From positions 766,437 to 830,436 of the forward strand of contig NZ_JAEMNW010000003.1 in the NCBI RefSeq assembly GCF_016481275.1: a stretch of 64,000 nucleotides of DNA, given 5' to 3'. The notes under the pieces were generated by a model. It searched no databases and was not told the DNA's origin. It was given only the letters and a program-made list of their open reading frames with translations. The position numbers and the translations under genes are program-made. The stretch comes from Antrihabitans auranticaus (GTDB taxonomy: Bacteria > Actinomycetota > Actinomycetes > Mycobacteriales > Mycobacteriaceae). Below are positions 26,320 to 35,440 of the stretch, piece by piece; the stretch's first letter is position 1, and the number at the start of each line of letters is the position of its first letter.

Positions 26320-28187
26320 GTCCGCACCCCCGGGTCGTGTTCGCTGCTGCCGGGATAGCCGCTTCTGTTACCGTCGGCATGCGGGTCCGGTTGCAGTGCA
26401 AACCAAAAGAAGCCGTGGCCGGGCAGGGTGAGCATGTACTCGTCCGCGCCGATTTTCGGGAATGGAACCGAGCCGGTGAGCTCGACGGGTATTCGGCCTG
26501 CGAAGGCGGACAGGTCGAGCAGCGCAGCCTGGGGAAACCGAGAGAGATTGTTGACGCACAGGATGACGTCGCTGTTGCGGCGGTGTGATGGTTCCGGCGC
26601 AAGTTCACGCAGGAACGACAGCACCGACGGATTGTTGTTCCCCAGTTCGGTGAACGTACCCAGTCCGAACGCACGATGTTGCTTGCGTACGTGGATCATT
26701 CGGCGCGTCCAGTGCAACAGTGTGTTGGTCGAGTTCATCTGAGCTTCGACGTTGACCGCCTGGTATCCGTAGGTCGGATCCATGACGACGGGCAGGTACA
26801 TGCGGGCCGGATCGGCGCGCGAGAAGCCGGCGTTGCGGTCGGGCGTCCATTGCATCGGTGTACGGACCGAGTCCCGGTCGCCGAGCCAGATGTTGTCTCC
26901 CATGCCGATTTCGTCGCCGTAGTAGAGCATCGGCGATCCCGGCAGGCTGAGTAGCAGCGCAGTGAAAAGTTCCAGTTGGTTCCGGTCGTTTTCGAGCAGT
27001 GGTGCCAGCCTGCGCCGAATGCCGATGTTGGCCTTCATCCGCGGATCTTTGGCGTACTCGGAGTACATGTAGTCGCGCTCTTCGTCGGTCACCATTTCGA
27101 GCGTCAACTCGTCGTGGTTACGCAAGAAGATGCCCCATTGCGACGAACTCGGTATGGGAGGTGTCTGCGCAAGGATCTCCGAGATCGGTATCCGGTTCTG
27201 CCGCCGGACCGCCATGAATATGCGCGGCATCAACGGGAAATGAAATGCCATGTGGCACTCGTCGCCCGTGTCCTCGCCGAAGTATTCGACGACGTCGGCG
27301 GGCCACTGATTCGCTTCTGCCAGCAACACGCGGCCGGGGTAGTCCTCGTCGATCACGCTGCGGCAGCGTTTGAGGAAGGCGTGAGTCTCCGGCAGGTTCT
27401 CGCAATTGGTGCCCTCGCGTGCATAGAGATATGGCACAGCGTCGAGGCGAAAGCCGTCGATTCCCAGGTCGAGCCAGAAGCGGAGCACGTCGATCATCGC
27501 TTCCGCGACTTCGGGATTGTCGTAGTTGAGGTCGGGTTGGTGCGAGAAAAAGCGGTGCCAGAAGTATTGGCCGCGAACCGGATCCCATGTCCAGTTCGAC
27601 GTTTCGGTATCGACGAAGATGATGCGCGCGTCGGGATAGCCGGTGTCGTCGTCGGCCCAGACGTAGTAGTCGCCGTACGGACCGTCCGGATCGCTGCGCG
27701 ACTCCTGGAACCACGCGTGGGTGTCCGACGTGTGGTTCATGACGAGGTCTGTGATGACGCGAATTCCTCGCCGGTGCGCCTGCTCGACAAGTTCGACGAA
27801 ATCGTCGACCGTGCCGTACGCCGGCAACACCGTGCGGAAGTCGCGCACGTCGTAGCCGCCGTCCCGGAGCGGCGAGTCGCAGAACGGCGGCAGCCACAGG
27901 CAATCCACCCCCAGCCACGCGAGGTAGTCGAGCTTGTCGGTCAAACCTTTGAGGTCGCCCGTCCCGTCGTTGCTGTGGTCGGAAAACGACCTGACCAGCA
28001 CCTCGTAGAACACGGCAGTTTTATACCAATCAGGTTCCACCTGTAGTGGTTTCGCATGTGCGAAGTCCTCGGCCTGCGCCTCCACCAGATGGCCGTCCGC
28101 CGTGTGATCGGCATGGGCTATCGCGGGTGGAACTCGGTGCAGCCCGAGCGGTTCGTACTGCGATTTCGACAAATCTTCAAGGGGCAT
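26316..28187 (-). CDS. treS: Trehalose synthase (maltose alpha-D-glucosyltransferase)
   Basis: A 623-residue GH13 enzyme that interconverts trehalose and maltose. The nucleophile Asp is in [14 protein letters not shown], the acid/base Glu in LLAEANQW and the third carboxylate in [11 protein letters not shown]. The conserved start of the barrel, [14 protein letters not shown], lies near residue 55. The ATG at 28187 is preferred over the GTG two codons earlier because GAGG lies five bases before it. It is the first gene of the treS-mak operon, and glgE is not in this window. The flux is trehalose to maltose to maltose 1-phosphate. Confidence 0.95.
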   Translation of the reverse strand: MPLEDLSKSQYEPLGLHRVPPAIAHADHTADGHLVEAQAEDFAHAKPLQVEPDWYKTAVFYEVLVRSFSDHSNDGTGDLKGLTDKLDYLAWLGVDCLWLPPFCDSPLRDGGYDVRDFRTVLPAYGTVDDFVELVEQAHRRGIRVITDLVMNHTSDTHAWFQESRSDPDGPYGDYYVWADDDTGYPDARIIFVDTETSNWTWDPVRGQYFWHRFFSHQPDLNYDNPEVAEAMIDVLRFWLDLGIDGFRLDAVPYLYAREGTNCENLPETHAFLKRCRSVIDEDYPGRVLLAEANQWPADVVEYFGEDTGDECHMAFHFPLMPRIFMAVRRQNRIPISEILAQTPPIPSSSQWGIFLRNHDELTLEMVTDEERDYMYSEYAKDPRMKANIGIRRRLAPLLENDRNQLELFTALLLSLPGSPMLYYGDEIGMGDNIWLGDRDSVRTPMQWTPDRNAGFSRADPARMYLPVVMDPTYGYQAVNVEAQMNSTNTLLHWTRRMIHVRKQHRAFGLGTFTELGNNNPSVLSFLRELAPEPSHRRNSDVILCVNNLSRFPQAALLDLSAFAGRIPVELTGSVPFPKIGADEYMLTLPGHGFFWFALQPDPHADGNRSGYPGSSEHDPGVRT

Positions 28188-28269
28188 GTGCACCTCGGCG
28201 GTCGGCTCGGCAGTCGGTCCGTACTCCCTCGACCCTAGCGCGACCTAGAGCCCACGTCCGCCCGAGGCG

Positions 28270-29817
28270 TCAGTGCACCATCGTTTTCGCGGCTTCCGCG
28301 CCCTGTTCTGCCGTCACGACATGTTTGCTTCGCGGCAACATGAATGCGGGAATCAACGTGAGCACGATCAGCACGACCGCGACCATGAACGTGTTGCCGA
28401 AGGCGTCCGCCGCGTGGTGGAGGCCGTCCGCAATCTGAGCCGGGCTCAGCAGTTTTGCGATATCCGGCTGCGTCCACGACAAGGTCGCGAGATCGGAGTA
28501 CGGGTTTTCCTTGATCTGGTTGGTCAGGAGGACCGACATCGTCGCCGTGCCGATGGAACCTGCGATCTGGTTGACGATGTTCATCAGGGTCGATCCACGC
28601 GCGACCTCATGGTGGGTGAGGGTCTGCAACGCCGCCGTCATGATCGGCATCATCGTTGCGCCCATACCGAGTCCCATGACGAACAGGGAGCCACACAGGA
28701 GCAGGTACGAGGTTTCGGTGCCCACTTGTGTGAACGCCAGCATCCCTATGGCAATCAGGGTAATGCCCGTCATGACTATCTTGCCGGGACCTATCTTGTC
28801 GACGAGTTTGCCGGCGATCGGCATTGTGAGCATCGCGCCGAAACCCTGCGGAGCGAGCAGCAAACCGGCGTGCAGCGTCGACTCCCCACGGACCTGCAAG
28901 AAGTAGCTCGGGAAGAGCAGGCCTGCTCCGAAGAACGCAATTGCGAACAGCGTCATCGATACGACTGCGACCGTCAGCCCGCGGTTCTTGAACAAGTGGA
29001 GGTCGATCAAAGGGTGCGTGGTTCGCAGGGCATGGGGTACGAACGCAATGACCAGCAACGCACCGATAATTGCGGGCACCAGGACGCGCGCAGACGCGAT
29101 CGTTCCCATCTGCGGTATCGAGGACACGCCGAACAGCAACAGCGCCAAGCCCGGCGACAGCAGCAGCATGCCGAGGAAGTCGAACGATTCCGACGGCGAC
29201 GGATCGTCGGACGGGAGCACCACGAACGCGGCGATCAGAGCGATGGCACCGATCGGGACGTTGATGAGGAAGATCCAGTGCCAGCTGGCGGCCTCGAGCA
29301 GCCAGCCGCCGAGAATCGGACCACTGATCGGTCCGAGCAGCATCGGCACGCCGAGTACAGCCATGACTCGACCGATCCGTTGTGGACCGGCCGCGTGGGT
29401 CATGATCGTCATGCCCAGCGGCATCAGCATGCCGCCGCCGAGTCCCTGCAAGACGCGGAATCCGACGAGTGACGTTATGTCCCAGGCGAAGCTGCACAGC
29501 ACCGAGCCGGCAACGAACAGAATCAGCGCGAGGATGAACAGCCGTTTCGTGCCGAACCGGTCGGCCGCCCAACCTGTCAGCGGAATGACGGTCGCGAGGG
29601 CCAGCGTGTAACCCGTCATCGTCCACGCGGCGATCGGGTAGCTCGTGTCGAAGACGTCCTTGAACGTCGGGATCGCCACCGAGACCACGGTCAGATCGAG
29701 GATCGACATGATCGCGCTCAGCACCACAACACCGGCGATTTTGAAGACCCGCGCGTCGAGCTTGTCGTCGTCAGGATCGATGGCCGGTACAGCAGCGCTA
29801 TGCGGAGACTGAGTCAC
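28270..29817 (-). CDS. MFS drug:H+ antiporter, DHA2 (14-helix) family
   Basis: A 515-residue transporter with 14 predicted helices. Motif A is GWAADRFGTKR, and antiporter motif C is GPISGPILGGWL in helix 5. DHA2 members expel drugs, dyes or lipids using the proton gradient. The GTG start lacks a clear ribosome site, so the mRNA may be leaderless. The 158-base divergent gap to the small membrane gene holds a palindrome at 29888-29908 that could bind a regulator, but no regulator gene is adjacent. Confidence 0.9.
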   Translation of the reverse strand: MTQSPHSAAVPAIDPDDDKLDARVFKIAGVVVLSAIMSILDLTVVSVAIPTFKDVFDTSYPIAAWTMTGYTLALATVIPLTGWAADRFGTKRLFILALILFVAGSVLCSFAWDITSLVGFRVLQGLGGGMLMPLGMTIMTHAAGPQRIGRVMAVLGVPMLLGPISGPILGGWLLEAASWHWIFLINVPIGAIALIAAFVVLPSDDPSPSESFDFLGMLLLSPGLALLLFGVSSIPQMGTIASARVLVPAIIGALLVIAFVPHALRTTHPLIDLHLFKNRGLTVAVVSMTLFAIAFFGAGLLFPSYFLQVRGESTLHAGLLLAPQGFGAMLTMPIAGKLVDKIGPGKIVMTGITLIAIGMLAFTQVGTETSYLLLCGSLFVMGLGMGATMMPIMTAALQTLTHHEVARGSTLMNIVNQIAGSIGTATMSVLLTNQIKENPYSDLATLSWTQPDIAKLLSPAQIADGLHHAADAFGNTFMVAVVLIVLTLIPAFMLPRSKHVVTAEQGAEAAKTMVH

Positions 29818-29887
29818 CGCTTAAGCGTGGCAGGTTCGCCCGATGTGCGCTAGCCCCTTGTGCCCGGGGCGAACAGCGCTACCCACC

Positions 29888-29908
29888 CGCAAATTTCGGA
29901 CATTTGCG
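29888..29908. promoter_or_regulatory. Palindrome between MFS pump and small membrane gene
   Basis: CGCAAAT at 29888-29894 and ATTTGCG at 29902-29908 form a perfect seven-base inverted repeat with a seven-base spacer, the size of a TetR or MarR site. It is 70 bases upstream of the pump start and could control either divergent gene. Confidence 0.4.
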
Positions 29909-29975
29909 AGCACGCAGCAGACCGTTCAGTATGTATGTGTAGTTTGGTTTCTCCACTGAGGGGTACGCCGGACAT

Positions 29976-30176
29976 ATGGACCGCGCAGTGAAGCCGCGAC
30001 GCACAAAGTACAAGTTCTCGCTGCTCGGATCCGATTGGATCGAGTGGTTGATCGTTGCAATGCTGTGCGCGACCGCGGCACTCGGCGTCGCCCTGTTGAC
30101 TGGCTCCGTCGTATCGGCCGTGATTGTGGGCTTGGTTCTGCTCGCAGCAGCGAGCGCGGTCGTGGCGCTGCTGTAG
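29976..30176 (+). CDS. Small two-helix membrane protein
   Basis: A 66-residue protein: a basic cytosolic head (about 1-20, rich in Lys and Arg) and two hydrophobic segments (about 22-40 and 44-64). I recognise no family. GAGGGG precedes the ATG by ten bases. The same stretch also reads as a SigF-like promoter (GTTT, 15 bases, GGGTAC at 29942-29966), which would give a nearly leaderless transcript. The two readings cannot be separated by eye. Confidence 0.6.
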   Translation: MDRAVKPRRTKYKFSLLGSDWIEWLIVAMLCATAALGVALLTGSVVSAVIVGLVLLAAASAVVALL

Positions 30177-30188
30177 CCGCCGTCGCCG

Positions 30189-30410
30189 TTACTGGCTGGG
30201 CTCGGGCAGGTCGCAGTCGCTAACCTTCGGGTTCGCGCCGACATAGTTCAACGGTCCGGCAATGATCGTCACGGCGATAGTTCCGACGCCAGCGCAGTCT
30301 TCGGCGGAGTTGTTGTAGTACCCCCGCTGTCCTGCGGCAATTGCGCCGATAATCAGCCACACCAACACAATCACCGCCGCAATACTGGTACCGCGGCTTC
30401 TCGCGTACAT
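30189..30410 (-). CDS. Small membrane-anchored protein with two extracytoplasmic cysteines
   Basis: A 73-residue protein with one N-terminal hydrophobic segment (about 10-27) and a short exported tail with two cysteines (EDCAG and SDCDL), which could form a disulphide. Similar short proteins are scattered in Rhodococcus and Nocardia. GGAGACC lies eight bases upstream of the ATG. It is convergent with the preceding small membrane gene. Confidence 0.6.
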   Translation of the reverse strand: MYARSRGTSIAAVIVLVWLIIGAIAAGQRGYYNNSAEDCAGVGTIAVTIIAGPLNYVGANPKVSDCDLPEPSQ

Positions 30411-30476
30411 TTCGGTCTCCTGTCGCTCGTTCGAGTGAATCGTGGATACCCCGAACGAGCGCAGGTCAAACGGCTT

Positions 30477-31223
30477 TTAGCGACGGAAAAGCTTGTTGCC
30501 CAACCAGACAAGCGGGTCGTACTTTTTGTCGGCGACGCGCTCCTTCATCGGGATCAGGGCGTTATCGGTGATCTTGATGTGCTCGGGGCAAACCTCGGTG
30601 CAGCACTTGGTGATGTTGCACAGGCCGAGGCCGTGCTCTTCCTGCGCCAGATCGCGACGGTCGGCGACGTCGAGCGGGTGCATCTCGAGTTCCGCGATCC
30701 GCATCAGATACCGCGGACCCGCGAAAGATTCCTTGTTCTCCTCGTGGTCACGCACCACATGGCAGGTGTTCTGGCACAGGAAGCATTCGATGCACTTGCG
30801 GAATTCCTGCGACCGCTCGACGTCGATCTGCGCCATCCGGTACTCGCCCGGCTTCAGGTCGGGAGGTGGTGTGAAGGACGGAATTTCACGTGCTTTTGTG
30901 TAGTTGAACGACACGTCGGTGACCAGGTCTCGGATCACGGGGAACGTCCGCATCGGCGTGACCGTGATGACCTCCTCCTCCGTGAACGTCGACATGCGCG
31001 TCATGCAGAGCAGCTTCGGCCGACCGTTCACCTCGGCGGAACACGAGCCGCACTTGCCGGCCTTGCAGTTCCATCGGACGGCAAGATCGGGCGTCTGAGT
31101 TGCCTGTAGCCGATGGATGATGTCGAGAACGACCTCACCCTCGTTGACTTCGACTGTGTAGTCCTGCAATTCACCACCGTCGAGATCGCCGCGCCAGACT
31201 CGAAACTTCGCGTCGTAGCTCAT
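30477..31223 (-). CDS. Succinate dehydrogenase/fumarate reductase iron-sulphur subunit
   Basis: A 248-residue subunit carrying electrons from flavin to quinone. The [2Fe-2S] ligands are Cys53, 58, 61 and 73 (CKAGKCGSC ... LLC). The other clusters are bound by CIECFLCQNTC and by CNITKCCTEVCP. The ATG overlaps the stop of the flavoprotein gene. This is the last gene of an operon ordered as in M. tuberculosis Rv0250c-Rv0247c (Sdh1): small protein, membrane anchor, flavoprotein, Fe-S. Confidence 0.95.
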   Translation of the reverse strand: MSYDAKFRVWRGDLDGGELQDYTVEVNEGEVVLDIIHRLQATQTPDLAVRWNCKAGKCGSCSAEVNGRPKLLCMTRMSTFTEEEVITVTPMRTFPVIRDLVTDVSFNYTKAREIPSFTPPPDLKPGEYRMAQIDVERSQEFRKCIECFLCQNTCHVVRDHEENKESFAGPRYLMRIAELEMHPLDVADRRDLAQEEHGLGLCNITKCCTEVCPEHIKITDNALIPMKERVADKKYDPLVWLGNKLFRR

Positions 31224-33157
31224 GAGGCACTCCCCTCCGCTTTGGCCGCGCCAGGATGACCGGCGAGTTCGCCATCGGTGTAGTACTTGTGCAATTCGTC
31301 GATCTCGAAGAGCGCCAGCAACTCTGGACGCATCTCGAGCTGTTCCTTCGGTGTGACGGTGACGCCGGGTACGAGCTTGTCGCCCGCCGATTCGTCGATC
31401 GAGCACACCAGAAGTGTCTTGCGCCAGTCCGCGTCGAGGCCGGGATGGTCATCGCGCGTATGGCCGCCGCGGCTCTCCGTCCGCAGCAGCGCGGCCTTCG
31501 CGACGCATTCGCTGACCAGCAGCATGTTCCGCAGATCGATTGCGAGGTGCCACCCCGGGTTGAACTGGCGGTGACCTTCGACCGTCGCGCGCGAGAAACG
31601 CTCGCGAAGCTCGCCGAGATGCGCGATCGCCTCCTCGACTTCGGATGGCTTGCGGATGATGCCGACGAGGTCGTTCATCGATTGCTGCAGGTCCATGTGG
31701 AGCGTGTACGGGTTTTCGGTCGAGCCGTCTGCAGGCGGGTCGAACGGGGCTAGCGCGTTCTTCGCTGCGTCGTCGATGGCCGCTTGGGACACCTCGGGGC
31801 GCGAATCCAGCGATTCGACGTAGGAGGACGCTCCCAGACCTGCGCGCCGCCCGAACACGAGGAGGTCCGACAGCGAGTTCCCGCCGAGGCGGTTCGATCC
31901 GTGCATACCGCCCGAACATTCGCCCGCCGCGAAAATGCCCGGGACGCTGGCGGCCGCGGTGTCCGGGTCGACCTCGATACCGCCCATGACGTAGTGGCAC
32001 GTCGGGCCGACTTCCATTGGCTCCTTGGTGATGTCGACGTCCGCGAGCTCTTTGAACTGGTGGTGCATCGAGGGCAGGCGGCGCACGATTTCGTCCGCCG
32101 GCATTCGGGACGCGATATCGAGGAACACTCCGCCGTGGGGTGTGCCGCGCCCAGCCTTCACTTCTTCGTTGATGGCGCGGGCGACCTCGTCACGCGGCAG
32201 CAGGTCGGGGGTGCGACGAGCGCTGTCGTTGTCCTTCAGCCACTGGTCCGCCTCCTCCTCCGTCTCGGCGTACTGGCCTTTGAACACCGGCGGGATGTAC
32301 TCGAACATGAACCGCTTGCCCTCGGTGTTCTTGAGGACGCCACCGTCACCACGCACACCCTCGGTGACGAGAATGCCCTTCACGCTCGGTGGCCAGACCA
32401 TGCCGGTCGGGTGGAACTGGAGAAACTCCATGTTGATCAGCGTCGCGCCGGCCCGCAGTGCGAGGGCGTGGCCGTCGCCGGTGTACTCCCAGGAGTTGGA
32501 AGTCACCTTGTAGGACTTGCCGATTCCGCCGGTCGCGATCACGACCGCCGGGGTCTCGAAGAGGATGAACCTGCCCGATTCGCGCCAGTAACCGAATGCA
32601 CCGGCGATCGCGTCGCCGTCCTTGACGAGCTCGGTGATGGTGCACTCGGAGAAGACCTTGATGCGGGCTTCGTAGTCGCCGGTTTCCTTGAAGTCCTCTT
32701 GCTGCAACGACACGATCTTCTGCTGCATCGTCCGGATGATCTCGAGTCCGGTGCGGTCACCGACGTGCGCCAGTCGTGGATAGGTGTGGCCGCCGAAGTT
32801 GCGCTGGCTGATTCGGCCGTCCTTGGTGCGGTCGAACAGTGCGCCGTAGGACTCGAGTTCCCACACGCGATCGGGTGCCTCTTTGGCGTGCAGTTCGGCC
32901 ATCCGCCAGTTGTTGAGGAACTTCCCGCCGCGCATCGTGTCTTTGAAATGGGTTTGCCAATTGTCCTTCGAGTTGGCGTTTCCCATCGATGCCGCACAGC
33001 CGCCTTCGGCCATGACGGTGTGCGCTTTCCCGAAGAGCGACTTGCAGACGACCGCAACGGAATGACCGCGTTCGCGCGCTTCGATGACCGCCCGGAGGCC
33101 GGCACCTCCAGCGCCGATCACTACGACGTCGTATTTCTGGCGTTCAACCTCTGTCAT
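31220..33157 (-). CDS. Succinate dehydrogenase/fumarate reductase flavoprotein subunit
   Basis: A 645-residue subunit with GAGGAGLRAV at the N-terminus for FAD and the covalent-flavin His46 in AHTVMAEGG. The substrate loop is QFHPTGM, and NRLGGNSLSDLLVFGRRAG is near residue 410. It oxidises succinate to fumarate on the inner face of the membrane. A 73-base gap separates it from the anchor gene, and GGAATTT precedes the ATG. The length is slightly above that of SdhA of the Sdh2 type, as in Sdh1-type enzymes. Confidence 0.95.
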   Translation of the reverse strand: MTEVERQKYDVVVIGAGGAGLRAVIEARERGHSVAVVCKSLFGKAHTVMAEGGCAASMGNANSKDNWQTHFKDTMRGGKFLNNWRMAELHAKEAPDRVWELESYGALFDRTKDGRISQRNFGGHTYPRLAHVGDRTGLEIIRTMQQKIVSLQQEDFKETGDYEARIKVFSECTITELVKDGDAIAGAFGYWRESGRFILFETPAVVIATGGIGKSYKVTSNSWEYTGDGHALALRAGATLINMEFLQFHPTGMVWPPSVKGILVTEGVRGDGGVLKNTEGKRFMFEYIPPVFKGQYAETEEEADQWLKDNDSARRTPDLLPRDEVARAINEEVKAGRGTPHGGVFLDIASRMPADEIVRRLPSMHHQFKELADVDITKEPMEVGPTCHYVMGGIEVDPDTAAASVPGIFAAGECSGGMHGSNRLGGNSLSDLLVFGRRAGLGASSYVESLDSRPEVSQAAIDDAAKNALAPFDPPADGSTENPYTLHMDLQQSMNDLVGIIRKPSEVEEAIAHLGELRERFSRATVEGHRQFNPGWHLAIDLRNMLLVSECVAKAALLRTESRGGHTRDDHPGLDADWRKTLLVCSIDESAGDKLVPGVTVTPKEQLEMRPELLALFEIDELHKYYTDGELAGHPGAAKAEGSAS

Positions 33158-33230
33158 TGACGAAATTCCTTAGGAGTTCGAGACAGACGGGTCCGGCGGG
33201 GGCTGCACCGGATACCGATCTGCAAGGTCG

Positions 33231-34061
33231 CTAACCGACGAAGCGAAGGTCGCTTATCGTGCCGCTCGCAACGAGCATCACGTAGAAGTCGGTGAGCACG
33301 AGCGTGCCCAGCGTGGTCCAGGCCAGCGCCATGTGTTTGGTGTTCAGCTTCGACACCTGCGTCCATGTCCAGTACCTGACCGGATGCTTGGAGAAGTGTT
33401 TCAGCCGACCGCCGGTGATGTGTCTGCAGGAGTGGCACGAGATCGTGTACGCCCAGAGCAGCACAACGTTGGCGACCAGGACGACATTGCCGAGTCCGAA
33501 ACCGAACCCTCCGGGGCTGTGGAAGGCGGTGATCGCGTCGTAGGTGTTGATCAGCGAGACGACGACGGCGAAGTAGAAGAAGTACCGGTGCACGTTCTGG
33601 ATGATCAGCGGCAGCTTGGTTTCGCCGGAGTACTTACCGTGCGGCTCGGCGACCGCGCAGCCGGGCGGGGACATCCACACCGACCGGTAGTAGGCCTTGC
33701 GGTAGTAGTAGCAGGTCAAGCGGAACCCGAGCAGGAACGGGAGAACGACGAAGCCCAGGGGCAGGAAGAAGGGCAGGTCGCCGAACGGAGTACCGAAATG
33801 GCTTGAGCCCGGTACGCACTCGGTGCTCAGACAGGGCGAGTAGAAGGGCGTCAGGTAGTGGTATTCCTCGACCCAGTACGCGCTACCCCAGTAGGCGCGG
33901 ACGGCACCGTAGACGAGGAAAGCCCCGAGGCCGAGGTTCGTGAGAAGTGGGGGCAGCCACCAACGGTCCGTACGCAGGGTGCGCGCGGAAATTCGCGCGC
34001 GCGTCTGCGAGAAGACTCCTGTTCGATCCTGGCTGCTCTTGTCGGTTGTGGGTGCGCTCAC
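33231..34061 (-). CDS. Sdh1-type succinate dehydrogenase membrane anchor
   Basis: A 276-residue protein with five predicted helices (starting about residues 38, 92, 160, 200 and 245). It contains SCHSCRHITGG and the charged KLNTKHMALAW typical of the single large anchor of Sdh1 complexes, corresponding to Rv0249c. Histidines in the helices would hold heme and quinone. The GTG start forms a GTGA overlap with the upstream gene. Anchoring makes the enzyme deliver electrons to menaquinone. Confidence 0.88.
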   Translation of the reverse strand: MSAPTTDKSSQDRTGVFSQTRARISARTLRTDRWWLPPLLTNLGLGAFLVYGAVRAYWGSAYWVEEYHYLTPFYSPCLSTECVPGSSHFGTPFGDLPFFLPLGFVVLPFLLGFRLTCYYYRKAYYRSVWMSPPGCAVAEPHGKYSGETKLPLIIQNVHRYFFYFAVVVSLINTYDAITAFHSPGGFGFGLGNVVLVANVVLLWAYTISCHSCRHITGGRLKHFSKHPVRYWTWTQVSKLNTKHMALAWTTLGTLVLTDFYVMLVASGTISDLRFVG

Positions 34062-34354
34062 TTGGTCCGCTCGCGGGAATGAAAGCCGAGACCCTCGTCC
34101 TGAGCACCCATCCACGCTGATTCGTCCGACTTGCTGTCGGGAACGTAGATGACCTCACGTTGGGGGGCGGGCCGCCCTGCGATCTTCGGGGGAGGAGATT
34201 CCTCCAGATCTGCCACGTCGATGTCGAGACGGTCCAGATCGTTTGCAAGTCGGGTCACCGGACGTACGTCGCCGTACTGCGAACGAAGCGATCCGATGCA
34301 CTGTCTGAGCTGGCCTATTGTCTGGCGAAGCTCGTTGAATTCGGCGGTTGCCAT
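34058..34354 (-). CDS. Rv0250c-like small protein of the Sdh1 operon
   Basis: A 98-residue soluble protein. Residues 1-50 form a likely coiled coil (FNELRQTIGQLRQCIGSLR, then RLDIDVADLEE), followed by a Pro-rich basic stretch and an acidic C-terminus. It has the size and place of Rv0250c, always the first gene of the Sdh1 operon in mycobacteria and relatives. Its function is unknown; assembly factor or accessory subunit are both possible. GGAGGTAGATAA before the ATG is a strong ribosome site. Confidence 0.8.
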   Translation of the reverse strand: MATAEFNELRQTIGQLRQCIGSLRSQYGDVRPVTRLANDLDRLDIDVADLEESPPPKIAGRPAPQREVIYVPDSKSDESAWMGAQDEGLGFHSRERTK

Positions 34355-34374
34355 TTATCTACCTCCGAGGGCTG

Positions 34375-34390
34375 TGTGACAGTCGCCACA
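34375..34390 (-). promoter_or_regulatory. Candidate CRP/cAMP-receptor site before the Sdh1 operon
   Basis: TGTGA-CAGTCG-CCACA matches the actinobacterial CRP consensus TGTGA-N6-TCACA at nine of ten fixed positions. It ends only 20 bases before the first start codon of the Sdh1 operon, so a bound protein would probably repress or set the promoter from a downstream position. Confidence 0.4.
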
Positions 34391-34464
34391 CTACGGCAAC
34401 CTTTCGGATCGGGCGAGGTAGTTCGCTAGACGAATGTGTCGTGGTTTGTAGAGCTCTGTCCAAC

Positions 34465-34498
34465 GATCAGGGCGCACCCTCCCGGGCACGCCCTGATC
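34465..34498. terminator. Hairpin terminator after the Pro-rich membrane protein gene
   Basis: GATCAGGGCG at 34465-34474 pairs exactly with CGCCCTGATC at 34489-34498, a ten-base-pair stem with a 14-base loop, 39 bases beyond the stop of the gene at 34538. It separates that gene from the Sdh1 promoter. It lacks a U-run, as is common in actinobacteria. Confidence 0.6.
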
Positions 34499-34537
34499 AC
34501 ACTCGATTCGCTCAGTCGCTGTGTCTCCCTGGCAATC

Positions 34538-35326
34538 TCACTGACCGTAATAGTTCGGCGCAGCGCCGTAGCCGGAACCTTGGCGCGGTCCGGACGCCGA
34601 TCGGGACAGTCCGGCAAGGATCGCAAAGAGGGCAACTGCGGCCCATACGACCAGCAAAACGATGATCCAGGTGTAATAGCCGTCGGTATCCAGCGTGGTG
34701 CCGTAGGGCGATTCGTTGGACTTGTCGATGTCACTTTTCAGGTCGATGGCGGCGTACACGTAGTAGGCAGTCATCCCTGCGCCGAGTAAGCCGACGAGAA
34801 GCCGGAACGGATTCGAACGGACGACCAACAGCAGGATTGCGAGCAGTAGAGCGGCAGCCGCCACGCCGTAGGTGACGTTGATCCACATCTCCCCCGCGTC
34901 GGGGGCGGCGTCGTCACCGATGAAGGCGGCGCCGAAAACCGCCAGAGTCATCTTCGCCCGATTCACTGCCTCGTCGATGGTTTCCGGTGAGTCGTCCCGG
35001 CCGGCGTACGCGACCACCGCCGAGAGGATCGCGCAGAGTATGAGCGCAGCTGCGGCAAGGAACGCCGGGACCGTGCCCCCCGGTCGCGAACTCTGTTGTG
35101 ACGCAAATTGGTTGGGCGGTGGGTAATACCCGTGCCCGGGCTGCTGGTATTGGCCGGGCGGAGGACCGTACTGCGGCGGACCGTACTGGCCCTGCGGTGG
35201 AAAGCCGCCGGTCGGTGGGTATTGCCCGCCGGGCGGATATTGCCCGGGAGGTGGTCCGAACCCGCCAGGTCTCTGGTTCGGGTTCGGCGGCTGGTAAGGG
35301 CCACCGGGGTAGTTCGGGTTCGACAT
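34538..35326 (-). CDS. Membrane protein with Pro/Gly/Gln-rich N-terminus
   Basis: A 262-residue protein. Residues 1-85 are low-complexity (repeated GQYPP, GPPQYG), then one helix at about 88-110, a loop with acidic residues, and two or three more helices from about 153 to 245. Such proline-tyrosine-rich cytosolic heads are common on actinobacterial envelope and septal proteins and may drive clustering. I recognise no enzymatic motif. AGAGGGA precedes the ATG at 35326; the longer frame has no ribosome site. Confidence 0.75.
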   Translation of the reverse strand: MSNPNYPGGPYQPPNPNQRPGGFGPPPGQYPPGGQYPPTGGFPPQGQYGPPQYGPPPGQYQQPGHGYYPPPNQFASQQSSRPGGTVPAFLAAAALILCAILSAVVAYAGRDDSPETIDEAVNRAKMTLAVFGAAFIGDDAAPDAGEMWINVTYGVAAAALLLAILLLVVRSNPFRLLVGLLGAGMTAYYVYAAIDLKSDIDKSNESPYGTTLDTDGYYTWIIVLLVVWAAVALFAILAGLSRSASGPRQGSGYGAAPNYYGQ

Positions 35327-35440
35327 GTCGTCCCTCTGCGGATGATCGAGTGAAGAATGGTGATCCAACTGTCATCAGTGTGACGAGTCTCGAACTGAAC
35401 TTCACCCGGTGGGCCGAGATTGTTAACGGCGCCCGATCGA

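Noticed and set aside
28273..29472. 399-residue plus-strand frame opposite the MFS pump
   Set aside because: Composition is Arg/Gln/His-rich, as expected from antisense of a hydrophobic protein.
29942..29966. SigF-like promoter before the 66-residue membrane protein
   Set aside because: GGGTAC overlaps the likely ribosome site GAGGGG; would require a leaderless transcript, so not listed as a promoter.
31784..33160. 458-residue plus-strand frame opposite the flavoprotein subunit
   Set aside because: GC-rich antisense shadow with no recognisable domain.
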